This document shows, one piece after another, positions 1 through 10,442 of a DNA stretch of 64,000 bases. The notes under the pieces are model-generated. The model was not told where the DNA came from. It worked only from the letters and a program-made list of their open reading frames with translations, and searched no databases. Where the stretch lies: assembly GCA_001898965.1 (NCBI GenBank), contig MKVW01000009.1, positions 395,744 through 459,743 on the forward strand, written 5' to 3'. Position 1 is the stretch's first letter. The number at the start of each line of letters is the position of its first letter. The translations under genes and the position numbers were made by a program. The DNA comes from Rhizobiales bacterium 62-17. Its GTDB lineage: Bacteria; Pseudomonadota; Alphaproteobacteria; Rhizobiales; Beijerinckiaceae.

Positions 1-145
1 TCTGCGACTTGACGACCCACAACGGTCCGCCCAACTCCTTGGCCGCCGCTTCCGCGTCGCTGGCCTTGAGAATGGCGACACCTTTCGAAACCGGCACGCC
101 GAATTCCTTCAGCACTGCCTTGGCCTGATACTCGTGAATGTTCAT
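1..145 (-). CDS. sucC: Succinate-CoA ligase (ADP-forming) beta subunit, N-terminal fragment
   Basis: Only the first 48 codons are inside the window; the rest lies beyond position 1. The protein begins [20 protein letters not shown], the conserved start of the ATP-grasp beta subunit of succinyl-CoA synthetase, which forms succinate and ATP from succinyl-CoA in the TCA cycle. It lies 86 bp downstream of mdh on the same strand, the usual mdh-sucC-sucD order in Alphaproteobacteria, so it is probably co-transcribed with mdh. A perfect 12-bp stem-loop sits in the gap. The start is the ATG at 145-143. Confidence 0.93.
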   Translation of the reverse strand, partial: MNIHEYQAKAVLKEFGVPVSKGVAILKASDAEAAAKELGGPLWVVKSQ

Positions 146-188
146 GCAAACCCCCGGATGCCGCTATGGCGATCGGCTTCAGTTCAAA

Positions 189-220
189 CCGTCACGAACC
201 ATGGCAGCGGTTCGTGACGG
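189..220 (-). other. Stem-loop between mdh and sucC
   Basis: A perfect 12-bp inverted repeat (ccgtcacgaacc at 189-200, its complement at 209-220) with an 8-nt loop lies in the 86-bp gap. On the minus strand it is followed only by TTTGAACT, so it is a weak terminator at best. It may act as an attenuator or an mRNA-processing or stability element setting the ratio of mdh to sucCD. Function is inferred from position only. Confidence 0.5.
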
Positions 221-231
221 ATCGATTGTGA

Positions 232-1278
<1,047 letters not shown>

Positions 1279-1460
1279 CTAAACCCGCCAATTCAGTTGC
1301 ATGGAAGCCGAGCGAGGAGCGCGGGACAGCTTCGGTAAGGCGCGCTATTCGCCCGTTAATTCATATTCTTAGGACAATTTTCCCGGTCCCTCCCGAACAC
1401 GGAAAATTTATGTAACAAATTTCAATTTTTGTAATTTGTCACAGCGTGTTTTTGGCCGTT

Positions 1461-2078
1461 TTAAAGCACTTGGCGAAGCCCGCCGACCAGCGCGCGAGTG
1501 ACCAAGGCGGTCACCCGATCCAAGCGACGCTGAAGCTGGTCGCGCGGCACCTCCCGGTCGTGCCAGATGGCGGCCGGGTGAATAAAGCGGTGCAGCACGT
1601 CGAAAACCAGCGCCATGGCCCGGCGCAGATCGGAAGCCAGGAACACGCCGGCAGCGATTCCGTCCTCGATCACCTGCTGCACTTCCTGCTGCACGCGGGC
1701 GCGGTGGCGCCGGGCACCGGCGCGGCCCTTCTCGACCGATTCGACGAAGATCGCGAACAGTTCCGGCTCGCTCTCCACTTTGTCGCGATAGGCCCGATGC
1801 AGCAGGCTGACGAGCCGCTCCAGCTTGTCGTCGGCGGGGTCCGGCCCATCGGCCACCTCGCGCAGCCGCGCCTCGACCGGCTTCAGCCAGCGATCGCCGA
1901 GCGCCTCGAACAGCGCCCATTTCGACGGGAAGTAGCGATAGACATTGGCATGCGACATGCCGGCCTCGGCGGCGATCGACACGATCGTCGTCTTGGCGAT
2001 GCCGTGACGGCGGATATGCGCCGCCGCGATCTTGAGCAGGCGGGCATCAACCGGTTCAGGCTGAGCGCGACGCGCCAT
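1461..2078 (-). CDS. TetR/AcrR family transcriptional regulator
   Basis: 205 residues with a typical N-terminal helix-turn-helix: roughly residues 10-57 contain TTIVSIAAEAGMSHANVYRYF, the TetR recognition-helix signature ending in the Y-x-Y-F motif. The rest is an all-helical ligand and dimerisation domain without a recognisable ligand class. The ATG at 2078 has a strong GGAGG five bases upstream. It is transcribed away from zapE and towards mdh, and no effector gene is adjacent, so its target cannot be named. A copy of the dispersed hairpin repeat lies just upstream. Confidence 0.85.
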   Translation of the reverse strand: MARRAQPEPVDARLLKIAAAHIRRHGIAKTTIVSIAAEAGMSHANVYRYFPSKWALFEALGDRWLKPVEARLREVADGPDPADDKLERLVSLLHRAYRDKVESEPELFAIFVESVEKGRAGARRHRARVQQEVQQVIEDGIAAGVFLASDLRRAMALVFDVLHRFIHPAAIWHDREVPRDQLQRRLDRVTALVTRALVGGLRQVL

Positions 2079-2093
2079 GCGAACCTCCGCTCA

Positions 2094-2146
2094 ATAGCGT
2101 TTCGCGGTTTGATGGCCCCATCAAACGCCACGAAGACGCGTCAAAA
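2094..2146 (+). repeat. Dispersed repeat family A, partial copy
   Basis: Contains atagcgttt, then tcaaacgccacgaagacgcg, matching the copy at 18309-18405 (agtcaaacgccacaaagacgcg) in the same orientation. The second half (the aaacgcaatt hairpin) is missing here. It lies between the TetR gene and the end of zapE, with no coding sense of its own. Confidence 0.7.
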
Positions 2147-2170
2147 CAAAAAACCCACGTATCCAAAACC

Positions 2171-3352
2171 CTACGTATCGATCAGCCCGGTCGTATCGCC
2201 GGAGGCTTCCGACGTGACATGGCCGTGCGGCAAAGCCAGATATTCTTCCGAGCGCATTTCGATCAAGCGCGAGACGGTGCGTTCGAACTCGAACGCCTCG
2301 CGGCCTTCCGTTCCCAAGAAGAGATTGTGCGGCTCGGCTTCCGCCGACGCAATCAGTTTGACATGGCGATCGTAGAACGTGTCGATCAGGTTGATGAAGC
2401 GCTTGGCTTCGTTGCGCTGGTTGGCCCTGATGACCGGAATGTTCTCGACGATCACCGTATGATAATGCTCGGCGATGGCGAGATAATCCGCAGCTGCCAG
2501 CGGTTTCTCGCAAAGATCGCGGAAAGTGAAACGCGCTACGTTGGCAGCCTGTTCGGGCACCGGCACGTCGCGGCCCAGCACGCGCAAAGTGGTCGGCGTG
2601 CCCTGTTCGGCGCCGCTGAGCGATTTGAACATGCGATCGATCGCGTTGCGCGCAGTTGCATCTGCCGGCACATAGTAGACCGGCGAACCGCTGAGCTTCT
2701 CCAAGCGGAAGTCGGTACGCGAATCGAGCGACACCACGTCCATCTTCTTGGTCAGCAGCGCGATGAACGGCAGGAACAAAGCCCGGTTGAGGCCGCCCTC
2801 GTAGAGACGCGACGGCTCGACGTTCGACGTCGCCACGACGATGATGCCGCGCGCGAACAGCGCCTCGAACAGACGGCCGAGCAACATCGCATCGGCGATG
2901 TCGGTGACGGAAAATTCGTCGAAGCAGAGCAGGGTCGCTTCGTCCGCCAGATCGTCGGCGATCGGATGGATCGGCTCCTCGCCCTTGGCGGTGCCGGCCT
3001 TGCGCGCCTGGCGCCAGGCATGCACCCGCGCGTGTACGTCGGCCATGAAGGCATGGAAATGGACGCGCTTCTTGGCGGCGATCGGCGCCACTTCGAAAAA
3101 CAGGTCCATCAGCATGGTCTTGCCGCGGCCGACCGAGCCCCAGATGTAGAGCCCGCGAGTCTCGTTGTTGGCTTTGGCTTGGCGGCGGCCGAAAAGCCAG
3201 CCAAGCGGATTGGATTTACCGGCGAGCCGGGTTTCCCGCAGCGCGTCGACCAATTGATCGAGCCGGCGCACCAGCTGGCGCTGCGCCGGGTCGTCCTCGA
3301 TATGTCCGTCGCGGACATGCTGGGAATACAAATCCGAAACGGTCTGGGTCAC
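2171..3352 (-). CDS. zapE: Cell division protein ZapE / AFG1-like ATPase
   Basis: P-loop ATPase of the AFG1/ZapE family. Family members associate with the Z-ring in bacteria or with inner-membrane protein quality control in mitochondria. From the GTG at 3352 the protein has 393 residues, close to the family norm. Walker A is GSVGRGKT at about 72-79 and Walker B is LLCFDEFSVTD at about 141-151. I chose GTG 3352 (VTQTVSDLY) because family similarity begins there. The frame stays open to a GTG at 3409, but those 19 residues look like untranslated leader. No good ribosome site precedes either start, so the start is uncertain. It is divergent from the GNAT gene across a region with a perfect palindrome. 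Confidence 0.93.
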   Translation of the reverse strand: MTQTVSDLYSQHVRDGHIEDDPAQRQLVRRLDQLVDALRETRLAGKSNPLGWLFGRRQAKANNETRGLYIWGSVGRGKTMLMDLFFEVAPIAAKKRVHFHAFMADVHARVHAWRQARKAGTAKGEEPIHPIADDLADEATLLCFDEFSVTDIADAMLLGRLFEALFARGIIVVATSNVEPSRLYEGGLNRALFLPFIALLTKKMDVVSLDSRTDFRLEKLSGSPVYYVPADATARNAIDRMFKSLSGAEQGTPTTLRVLGRDVPVPEQAANVARFTFRDLCEKPLAAADYLAIAEHYHTVIVENIPVIRANQRNEAKRFINLIDTFYDRHVKLIASAEAEPHNLFLGTEGREAFEFERTVSRLIEMRSEEYLALPHGHVTSEASGDTTGLIDT

Positions 3353-3464
3353 GTGACAACGAGCGGTGAAATGAAACCTGATCCACTTACCGGCGCGGAC
3401 ACGCCCCACGCAAGCGCGACAAATAGTCGAGCTTGATTTTCAGGCGCCCTGCCATCATTTGAGC

Positions 3465-3483
3465 GATATTGCAGTGCAATATC
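3465..3483. promoter_or_regulatory. 19-bp perfect palindrome, candidate operator between zapE and GNAT gene
   Basis: gatattgca (3465-3473), one central base, then tgcaatatc (3475-3483). It is followed by two ggatat direct repeats within 3489-3505. This AT-rich symmetrical cluster sits in the 241-bp divergent gap between zapE (minus) and the acetyltransferase gene (plus), which is where a repressor or activator dimer would bind. No regulator is identified. Confidence 0.45.
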
Positions 3484-3593
3484 TCCTTAGGATATCAAGG
3501 ATATTGAACTCACCACTGATTCGAAAGGGAGTTACCTTCGTTCGATCGCCCGGGAGCGGGGACGATCGAGAGTGTCGATAGGAATTTGACGCA

Positions 3594-4244
3594 ATGCAGC
3601 ACGTACCGCCGCCTTTTCCGCCTCCCGCGCGCCCACCGGCGCAGAGCCGCTATGCACCGCAGGCTGGCGAGCAGTTCCGCCGCATCTGGCGGGCTGACGA
3701 AGCCGCCTTCCGCGACCATCTCCTCCGTCTCGACCCGCAAAGCCGCCATGACCGCTTCGGTTTCGGCGTTTCCGACGATTTCATCGCCCGCTACGCCGAG
3801 CGCTGTTTCGGCATGGACGACGTGATCCACGGTTTCTTCGTTGACGGCGTCCTACGCGGCGCCGGCGAATTGCGTGGCCTCGGCCATGGCCTGCCGCTCG
3901 CTTTCGGCGGCGCGGCCGAAGCCGCTTTCAGCGTCGAAAAGGACTGGCGCGGCCGTGGCATCGGCACCGAGCTGATGGAACGCATCGTGCGCGCCGCGCG
4001 CAACCGCCGCGCCGGCGAGCTCTACATGAGCTGCCTGCCGCACAACACGCCGATGCAGCGCATCGCCCGCAAGTTCGCCGCCGTCCTGCAACACGACGTC
4101 GACCAGGTCGACGCCGCCTTCAAGCCGCTCGCCGCGTCACCGGCTTCGGTCTGGCAGGAGATGGTCGAGGACAGCGCCAGCTTCGCCATCGCCATGGTCG
4201 ATCTGCAGAAGCGCACTTGGCTGAAGGACAAGCCGGCGGAGTAA
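3594..4244 (+). CDS. GNAT family N-acetyltransferase
   Basis: 216 residues. A proline-rich N-terminal tail (about 1-22) is followed by a GNAT fold. The acetyl-CoA-binding signature is RGRGIGTEL at about 122-130, preceded by the usual beta-4 strand (AEAAFSVEKDWRG). Substrate is unknown; the family acetylates amines of small molecules or protein termini. It stands alone on the plus strand and shares a bidirectional terminator with sdhB, which converges on it. The proline-rich tail may be partly untranslated if a later start is used, but no better start codon is evident. Confidence 0.85.
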   Translation: MQHVPPPFPPPARPPAQSRYAPQAGEQFRRIWRADEAAFRDHLLRLDPQSRHDRFGFGVSDDFIARYAERCFGMDDVIHGFFVDGVLRGAGELRGLGHGLPLAFGGAAEAAFSVEKDWRGRGIGTELMERIVRAARNRRAGELYMSCLPHNTPMQRIARKFAAVLQHDVDQVDAAFKPLAASPASVWQEMVEDSASFAIAMVDLQKRTWLKDKPAE

Positions 4245-4264
4245 GCGCTGCGATACACCAAATG

Positions 4265-4304
4265 AAAGAGCCCGGTTCTGCGATCAGAACCGGGCTCTTT
4301 TTTC
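4265..4304 (+). terminator. Rho-independent terminator between GNAT gene and sdhB
   Basis: A perfect 16-bp stem (4265-4280 with 4285-4300) and a cgat loop, followed by a run of T's on the plus strand. On the minus strand the stem is followed by TTTCATTT, so it can also stop sdhCDAB transcription coming the other way. Confidence 0.9.
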
Positions 4305-4320
4305 GTCAATGACGCGAACC

Positions 4321-5100
4321 TTAGATCTGCCGCGCCACCATCATGTTCTTGATCTCGGCGATCGCCTTCGCCGGATTGAGACCCTTCGGGCAGGTCTTGG
4401 CGCAGTTCATGATCGTGTGGCAGCGATAGAGGCGGAACGGATCCTCGAGATTGTCGAGGCGCTCGCCCGTCGCTTCGTCGCGCGAATCGATCAGCCAGCG
4501 ATAGGCTTGCAGCAGAACGGCCGGGCCGAGATAGCGGTCGCCATTCCACCAGTAGCTCGGGCACGAGGTTGAGCAGCAGGCGCACAGAATGCACTCGTAG
4601 AGACCATCGAGCTTGACGCGGTCTTCATGCGACTGCCGCCACTCCTTCTCCGGCTGCGGCGACACGGTCTTGAGCCACGGCTCGATCGAGGCGTGCTGCG
4701 CGTAGAAGCGGGTGAGGTCGGGCACGAGATCCTTCACCACCGGCATGTGCGGCAGCGGATAGATCGCCACCGCGCCCTTGATGGTCGCCATGTCCTTCGT
4801 GCAGGCCAGCGTATTGGCGCCGTCGATGTTCATCGCGCAGGAGCCGCAGATGCCTTCGCGGCAGGAACGGCGGAAGGTCAGCGTCGGATCGACCTTGTTC
4901 TTGATCCAGATGATGGCGTCGAGCACCATCGGCCCGCAATCGTCCATATCGACATGATAGGTATCGATGCGCGGGTTCTGCCCGTCGTCCGGATTCCAGC
5001 GATAGATGCGGAACTCGCGCACGTTCTTGGCGCTGGCCGGCTTCGGCCAGGTCTTGCCCTTTGTAGGCCGCGAGTTCTTCGGAAGTGCGAATTCGACCAT
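4321..5100 (-). CDS. sdhB: Succinate dehydrogenase iron-sulfur subunit
   Basis: Complex II electron-transfer subunit carrying the [2Fe-2S], [4Fe-4S] and [3Fe-4S] clusters between SdhA flavin and membrane quinone. At 259 residues the length is normal. The first cluster ligands are in [15 protein letters not shown] and the downstream TLAC. The ferredoxin-like half has [13 protein letters not shown] and [17 protein letters not shown]. It is the last gene of sdhCDAB, 16 bp after sdhA, and runs into the strong hairpin at 4265. The ATG at 5100 is preceded by GGAG. Confidence 0.97.
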   Translation of the reverse strand: MVEFALPKNSRPTKGKTWPKPASAKNVREFRIYRWNPDDGQNPRIDTYHVDMDDCGPMVLDAIIWIKNKVDPTLTFRRSCREGICGSCAMNIDGANTLACTKDMATIKGAVAIYPLPHMPVVKDLVPDLTRFYAQHASIEPWLKTVSPQPEKEWRQSHEDRVKLDGLYECILCACCSTSCPSYWWNGDRYLGPAVLLQAYRWLIDSRDEATGERLDNLEDPFRLYRCHTIMNCAKTCPKGLNPAKAIAEIKNMMVARQI

Positions 5101-5116
5101 TGCGGAATTCTCCGGC

Positions 5117-6952
5117 TCAGTAAACGCGAGCCTTGGGCTCGATATAGCTAATGTCGTTGGTCATCGTGTAGGTGTGCACCGGACGCGAATCGATCGTCAC
5201 CTGACGCTTCTCGTCGTCGGCCCACGCCAAGGTGTGCTTCATCCAATCCTTGTCGTCGCGGTTCGGATAATCCTCGCGCGCATGGGCGCCGCGGCTTTCC
5301 TTGCGCTGCACCGCCGAGTCCATCGTCACCACCGCCTGGATGATGAGATTGTCGAATTCCAGCGTCTCGATGAGATCGGAATTCCACACCAGCGAGCGAT
5401 CGGTGACGCCGATATCCTGCACGCCGCCCCACACATCGTGGATGAGCTTGGAACCTTCTTCCAGCACTTCGCCGGTGCGGAACACGGCGCAGTTCGACTG
5501 CATCGTCGTCTGCATCTTGTTGCGCAGCTCGGCGGTCGGCGTGCCACCCTTGGCCCAGCGGAACTTGTCGAGACGCGACAGCGCCAGATCGGCCGAATCC
5601 GCCGGCAGATCGGCCTGCTTCTCGCCGGGCTTGATCAGCTCGGCGGCCCGCAAACCAGCGGCGCGGCCGAACACGACCAGATCGATCAGCGAGTTGGAGC
5701 CGAGACGGTTGGCGCCATGCACCGACACGCAGGCCGCTTCGCCCAGCGCCATCAGGCCCGGAATGATGAAGTCCGGATCGCCGTTCTTCTTGGTCAGCAC
5801 TTCGCCGTGATAGTTCGTGGGAATGCCGCCCATGTTGTAGTGGACCGTCGGAATGACCGGGATCGGCTCCTTGGTCACGTCGACGCCAGCGAAGATGCGC
5901 GCGCTTTCCGAAATGCCGGGCAGGCGTTCGTGCAGCACCTTCGGGTCAAGATGGTCGAGATGCAGGAAGATGTGATCCTTCTTCTTGCCGACGCCGCGTC
6001 CTTCGCGAATCTCAATGGTCATGGCGCGCGAAACGACGTCGCGCGAAGCCAGATCCTTGGCCGACGGCGCGTAACGCTCCATGAAGCGCTCGCCTTCCGA
6101 ATTGGTAACGTAGCCGCCTTCGCCGCGCGCCCCTTCGGTGATCAGACAGCCCGAACCATAGATGCCCGTAGGGTGGAATTGGACAAATTCCATATCTTCG
6201 AGAGGCAAACCCGCGCGAAGCGCCATGGCGTTGCCGTCTCCGGTGCAGGTGTGCGCCGAGGTCGCGGAGAAATAGGCGCGGCCGTAGCCACCGGTGGCGA
6301 GAATGACCAGATTGGCGCGGAAGCGGTGGATCGTGCCGTCATCCATCTTGATGCAGACGACGCCGCGGCAACGGCCTTCCTGATCCATGATCAGGTCGAT
6401 GGCGAAATATTCGATGAAGAATTCGGTGTTGTTGCGCAGCGCCTGGCCATAGAGCGTGTGCAGGATGGCGTGGCCGGTGCGGTCGGCGGCGGCACAGGTG
6501 CGCTGCGCGATGCCCTTGCCGAAGTCGGTGGTCATGCCGCCGAACGGGCGCTGGTAGATCTTGCCTTCCTCGGTGCGCGAGAACGGCACGCCCCAATGTT
6601 CGAGCTCGTAGACGGCGGCCGGCGCGTTGCGCACCAGATATTCGATGCTGTCCTGGTCGCCGAGCCAGTCGGAGCCCTTGACCGTGTCGTACATGTGCCA
6701 GCGCCAATCGTCCGGACCCATGTTGCCAAGCGAGGCGGAGATGCCGCCTTGCGCCGCCACCGTGTGCGAGCGCGTCGGAAACACCTTCGAGATACAAGCG
6801 GTGCGCAGGCCCGCCTGCGAACAGCCGACGGTGGCGCGCAGGCCAGCGCCGCCGGCACCGATGATCACCACATCGAATGTGTGATCGGTGATCGGATAAG
6901 CCTTACCGTTGGCGGAAGGGGCCGTGCCGTTTGCGGCGGAAGAAGTGGCCAT
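5117..6952 (-). CDS. sdhA: Succinate dehydrogenase flavoprotein subunit
   Basis: Catalytic subunit of complex II, oxidising succinate to fumarate at the cytoplasmic face of the membrane. At 611 residues the length is typical. The N-terminal FAD-binding motif is [14 protein letters not shown] (about 29-42). The covalent FAD histidine lies in [10 protein letters not shown] (about 62-71), and the substrate-binding region includes HPTGIYGSG and the active-site Arg/His of the C-terminal part. A short Ala/Ser-rich N-terminal leader is present, as in other alphaproteobacteria. Third gene of sdhCDAB. Confidence 0.98.
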   Translation of the reverse strand: MATSSAANGTAPSANGKAYPITDHTFDVVIIGAGGAGLRATVGCSQAGLRTACISKVFPTRSHTVAAQGGISASLGNMGPDDWRWHMYDTVKGSDWLGDQDSIEYLVRNAPAAVYELEHWGVPFSRTEEGKIYQRPFGGMTTDFGKGIAQRTCAAADRTGHAILHTLYGQALRNNTEFFIEYFAIDLIMDQEGRCRGVVCIKMDDGTIHRFRANLVILATGGYGRAYFSATSAHTCTGDGNAMALRAGLPLEDMEFVQFHPTGIYGSGCLITEGARGEGGYVTNSEGERFMERYAPSAKDLASRDVVSRAMTIEIREGRGVGKKKDHIFLHLDHLDPKVLHERLPGISESARIFAGVDVTKEPIPVIPTVHYNMGGIPTNYHGEVLTKKNGDPDFIIPGLMALGEAACVSVHGANRLGSNSLIDLVVFGRAAGLRAAELIKPGEKQADLPADSADLALSRLDKFRWAKGGTPTAELRNKMQTTMQSNCAVFRTGEVLEEGSKLIHDVWGGVQDIGVTDRSLVWNSDLIETLEFDNLIIQAVVTMDSAVQRKESRGAHAREDYPNRDDKDWMKHTLAWADDEKRQVTIDSRPVHTYTMTNDISYIEPKARVY

Positions 6953-7014
6953 GGGTCTACCCTTTTCGTGATCTTGCGGCGCAGGTCTTCAACCCTGCGC
7001 TCGAAACGAAGTGC

Positions 7015-7407
7015 TCAGACGAAACTCAACCGCAGCACCGCATAGGCGCAGGCCAAGCCGACGGCGATGGCGAAGCAGGTGTTGAGGGCCAGCAGCCAGA
7101 ATTTGGTGTGCTCGCCATACACGTAATCTTCGATGACCATCTGCATGCCGAGCATCATGTGATAGATGCCGGCGATCAGGAACAACAGCAGCGTGACGGA
7201 GACGAGCGGATTGCCGAGCGTCGCGCGCACCGTGTTGTAGTCCTTGCCGACCAGCGACACGACGATCCACACGAAGGCGATGGACAGCGGCAGCAGAGCG
7301 ATCGCGGTCAACCGGGTGTGCAGCATGTGGCGCGTGCCGGACTTGGCGGAGCCCAGGTAGCGAACCTTGCCCATCGGCGTGCGCATGGAGTGGGGGGTGT
7401 TTGTCAT
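7015..7407 (-). CDS. sdhD: Succinate dehydrogenase membrane anchor subunit SdhD
   Basis: 130 residues with three predicted membrane helices (about 32-50, 65-85, 105-125). The loop HMMLGMQMVIEDYV carries the His-Asp-Tyr pattern expected for haem b and ubiquinone contacts in SdhD. It lies between sdhC (16-bp gap) and sdhA (62-bp gap) on the same strand, which supports the call. The ATG at 7407 is preceded by CGGGAA. Confidence 0.93.
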   Translation of the reverse strand: MTNTPHSMRTPMGKVRYLGSAKSGTRHMLHTRLTAIALLPLSIAFVWIVVSLVGKDYNTVRATLGNPLVSVTLLLFLIAGIYHMMLGMQMVIEDYVYGEHTKFWLLALNTCFAIAVGLACAYAVLRLSFV

Positions 7408-7423
7408 GATGGCGTTCCCGATC

Positions 7424-7837
7424 TCAGCGAACCGCGTAAGCGATGACCCAGACGATGAGGGTGAGCGCGAGGCCGCCCCAGATCGTCATATGCGCGAGAT
7501 ATTCACGCTCCGGATGTTCCATGCCGATGCCGGCATCCCAGATGAAGTGGCGGACGCCACCGAGCATGTGCGTGAACAGCGCCCAGGTGAAACCGAGCAG
7601 GATCAGCCGGCCGATGATCGACGACATGACCCAGGACACGGTCTCGAAAGAAGCCGCATCGGTCGCCGCCGCGATCAGCCACCAGGCCAGAAGCAGCGTG
7701 CCCAGATACAGACCCATGCCGGTGATGCGGTGGATGCCCGACATCATCATGGTGAGTGTCAGGCGGTAGACCTGCAGGTGCGGCGACAATGGACGGCGCG
7801 CTTCTGCGGCCAGCGGGCTCGGATTTGGTTCGGCCAT
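7424..7837 (-). CDS. sdhC: Succinate dehydrogenase cytochrome b556 subunit SdhC
   Basis: Membrane anchor and haem-binding subunit, 137 residues from the ATG at 7837. SGIHRITGM near the first helix and HMLGGVRHFIWD near the second are the family motifs; the histidine in the latter region is the usual haem ligand. Three membrane helices are visible. The open frame extends to 7951, but its 38 extra residues are not conserved and the PLSPHLQVYRL start region is the normal N terminus, so I start at MAEPNPSPL. First gene of the sdhCDAB operon. Confidence 0.94.
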   Translation of the reverse strand: MAEPNPSPLAAEARRPLSPHLQVYRLTLTMMMSGIHRITGMGLYLGTLLLAWWLIAAATDAASFETVSWVMSSIIGRLILLGFTWALFTHMLGGVRHFIWDAGIGMEHPEREYLAHMTIWGGLALTLIVWVIAYAVR

Positions 7838-7979
7838 GGGAGGGCCCCTTCGCTCTGAATTCGTCGGGGTTTCACTAATCGAAGAGTGTGCACCGCGCAA
7901 TCCGAACCTTGAGCCGGGCATTTCAGCCATGCTTTCAGGTCCTGAGAGCATCAGAACCAGGGATTTACGCGAAGATTCC

Positions 7980-8666
7980 CTAAGTTCCCGGTTTCAGCGC
8001 CGTCGCCGCCCGGATCAGCCGCTGCGCATCCTCGGAGGCCCATTCGGCGGGACCTGACATGATTCCCAGCTCGCAGCCGCGCGAATCGATCAGCAGGGTG
8101 GTCGGCAGTCCGACCACTTTGCCGGCCTGACGCAGGGTCTGGAACACCGCCGCCTTCGGATCGGCATAGAATCCAAGGGATTTCACCCCCGCCTCATCAA
8201 GGAAAGCCTGACGCTTTTCCAGCCGGGCGGTGTCGATATTGACCGCCACCACCTCGAAATTGTCGCCGCCAAGCTTGGCCTGGAGCTGGTCGAGCGCCGG
8301 CATTTCCGCCCGGCAGGGCAGGCACCAGGTGGCCCACAGGTTGAGCAGCACGGTCTTGCCCTTGAAGTCGGCGAGCGTCTTGCGCGTGCCGTCCGGCCCA
8401 TCGAAAGAGATGTCGGTGGCCGGTTTCATCGCCTTGCTGACCGTCAGTCCGGCGACCTCGCCGGTGGCGGCGGCGCGCAGCGGCGCCAGGCCGGCCTCGC
8501 TCACCGCGCAATTTCCGGTGCCCGTTTCCTTGCCGCCGACGGCGATGATCCCGTATACGACAGCCGCGATCGCGACGGCGGCCACCCCCGCCAGCACGAT
8601 TGCGCCGCGGGGCGTTCCGGGCTTGCCCGCCGCGCCGTCCGCAATGTTCTTTTCCGCTTCAGCCAT
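7980..8666 (-). CDS. tlpA: TlpA-like membrane-anchored thioredoxin
   Basis: 228 residues from ATG 8666. A single N-terminal membrane anchor (about 22-44) is followed by a periplasmic thioredoxin fold with the active site WATWCLPC (C115 and C118). The cis-proline segment [10 protein letters not shown] comes later. TlpA-type proteins reduce periplasmic disulfides, for example in copper delivery to cytochrome oxidase; the exact client here is not shown. Its start codon is only 25 bp from that of divergent argH, so both promoters must overlap the opposite leader or coding region. The longer frame up to 8756 would run into argH and is rejected. Confidence 0.88.
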   Translation of the reverse strand: MAEAEKNIADGAAGKPGTPRGAIVLAGVAAVAIAAVVYGIIAVGGKETGTGNCAVSEAGLAPLRAAATGEVAGLTVSKAMKPATDISFDGPDGTRKTLADFKGKTVLLNLWATWCLPCRAEMPALDQLQAKLGGDNFEVVAVNIDTARLEKRQAFLDEAGVKSLGFYADPKAAVFQTLRQAGKVVGLPTTLLIDSRGCELGIMSGPAEWASEDAQRLIRAATALKPGT

Positions 8667-8691
8667 CAGGTTTCGTTCCAAAGGGCGCAAG

Positions 8692-10071
8692 ATGAGTAAC
8701 AAGATGTGGGGCGGCCGGTTCGAAACCGGTCCCGACGCCATCATGGAAGAAATCAACGCTTCGATCGGTTTCGACTACCGGTTCGCCGCGCAGGATATCG
8801 CGGGCTCGAAAGCGCATGTTTCCATGCTGGCCAAGACCGGCATTCTCACGGAAGCCGATGCCCAGGCGATCTCGGCCGGTTTAGATCAGGTGAAGGCCGA
8901 AATCGAGGCGGGCACGTTCACGTTCTCGCGCGAACTCGAGGACATTCATATGAATGTCGAGTCGCGGCTCGCCAAACTGCTCGGCCCCAACGCCGGCCGG
9001 CTACACACGGCGCGCTCGCGCAACGACCAGGTGGCGCTCGACTTCCGCCTCTGGGTGCGCGACGCCATCGACCAGATCGACAGCCAGATCAAGGACTTGC
9101 AGAAGGCCCTGGCGGAACGGGCGAAGCAGCATGCCGATGCCGTCATGCCCGGCTTCACCCATCTGCAATCGGCCCAGCCGGTCACTTTCGGCCATCACCT
9201 GCTCGCCTATGTGGAGATGCTGGCGCGCGACCGCGGCCGATTGTCCGATGCCCGCGACCGGCTCAACGAATGCCCGCTCGGCGCCGCGGCGCTGGCCGGC
9301 ACGTCCTTCCCGATCGACCGGAACATGACCGCCGCCGCGCTCGGCTTCGACCGGCCGACGGCCAATTCGCTCGACAGCGTTTCCGATCGTGACTTCGTGC
9401 TCGAAACCCTGTCGGCCGCCTCGATCTGCGCCGTGCACCTGTCGCGCCTAGCCGAGGAATTCGTGCTGTGGACCACGCCGCAGTTCGGTTTCGTGCGCCT
9501 GTCCGACAAATTCACCACCGGCTCGTCGATCATGCCGCAGAAGCGCAATCCCGACGCTGCGGAACTGGTGCGCGGCAAGACCGGCCGCGTCATCGGCGGC
9601 CTGAACGGCCTGCTGATCGTCATGAAAGGCCTGCCGCTCGCCTATTCCAAGGACATGCAGGAGGACAAGGAGGGCACGTTCGACGCCCTGCACACCCTCT
9701 CGCTGTGCCTGGCCGCCATGGCCGGCATGGTGCGCGACATGACGCCGGATACGCAGCGCATGAAGGCCGCCGCCGGCGCGGGCTTCGCCACCGCCACCGA
9801 CCTCGCCGACTGGCTGGTGCGCACCTTGAAAATGCCGTTCCGCGACGCCCACCACGTCACCGGCTCCTTGGTGAAACTGGCCTCCGACCGCAATATCGGC
9901 CTGGAAGCGCTGTCCTTGGCCGACATGCAAACCGTCGAGCCGCGCATCACGGCGGAGGTTTTCGACGTGTTGGGCGTCGAAAAATCGGTCGAAAGCCGCA
10001 CCTCGTACGGTGGCACCGCGCCCAGCAACGTCCGCCAGCAAGCCGACACCTGGCTGAAGCGCCTTGGTTGA
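8692..10071 (+). CDS. argH: Argininosuccinate lyase
   Basis: Last step of arginine synthesis: argininosuccinate to arginine and fumarate. 459 residues from ATG 8692 ([10 protein letters not shown]), the normal length and start. The fumarase/aspartase superfamily signature [11 protein letters not shown] is at about 277-287 and the HTARSRNDQ block at about 104-112. It leads the plus-strand series argH-lptM-lysA, an arrangement common in Alphaproteobacteria. The last 15 bases are followed by a near-copy (cgccttgg / cgcctcgg), a small tandem duplication across the stop codon. Confidence 0.97.
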   Translation: MSNKMWGGRFETGPDAIMEEINASIGFDYRFAAQDIAGSKAHVSMLAKTGILTEADAQAISAGLDQVKAEIEAGTFTFSRELEDIHMNVESRLAKLLGPNAGRLHTARSRNDQVALDFRLWVRDAIDQIDSQIKDLQKALAERAKQHADAVMPGFTHLQSAQPVTFGHHLLAYVEMLARDRGRLSDARDRLNECPLGAAALAGTSFPIDRNMTAAALGFDRPTANSLDSVSDRDFVLETLSAASICAVHLSRLAEEFVLWTTPQFGFVRLSDKFTTGSSIMPQKRNPDAAELVRGKTGRVIGGLNGLLIVMKGLPLAYSKDMQEDKEGTFDALHTLSLCLAAMAGMVRDMTPDTQRMKAAAGAGFATATDLADWLVRTLKMPFRDAHHVTGSLVKLASDRNIGLEALSLADMQTVEPRITAEVFDVLGVEKSVESRTSYGGTAPSNVRQQADTWLKRLG

Positions 10072-10190
10072 AACGCCTCGGCTGATGCGGCAAAACGCCG
10101 CAGAATGGGCCGCTCAAGCAGGGCGGCCCATGACGGGGGTGGGAGCGCCTTTCGCCTTCGCTTGTGATACTCACGTCGCCTGATCTGGAG

Positions 10191-10421
10191 ATGTCAGTGA
10201 CGCCGCACACCAAATCGCGCCTGTTCGTATTCGCTCCGCTGCTGGCGGTGCTCGCCCTTGGCCTGTCCGCCTGCGGCCGTCGCGGCCCGCTGGAAATTCC
10301 CGGCGGCGGCGCCAGCCAGCCGGCGCAGAGTTCCAACGTCTATTCGCCGACACGGGCCTCCGACAAACCGAAAGTGATCGTGCCGTCGAAAGAACCGTTC
10401 ATTCTCGATCCCATTCTCTGA
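10191..10421 (+). CDS. lptM: Small LptM-like lipoprotein
   Basis: 76 residues from the ATG at 10191. A lipoprotein signal peptide ends in LGLSAC, followed by GRRGPLEIPG, the short conserved block of the LptM (formerly YifL) family. LptM in enterobacteria assists assembly of the LptD/E lipopolysaccharide translocon; the same role here is an inference. An upstream in-frame ATG at 10164 would add nine residues and spoil the signal peptide. The gene sits between argH and lysA (22 bp to lysA), the typical location of this lipoprotein. Confidence 0.85.
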   Translation: MSVTPHTKSRLFVFAPLLAVLALGLSACGRRGPLEIPGGGASQPAQSSNVYSPTRASDKPKVIVPSKEPFILDPIL

Positions 10422-10442
10422 CAGACCGCCAACAGCGCCACC

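Noticed and set aside
5006-7045. A 679-codon open frame on the plus strand opposite sdhA
   Set aside because: It is the mirror of sdhA in high-GC sequence. Its composition (His/Arg/Val-rich) matches no family, and sdhA is unmistakable.
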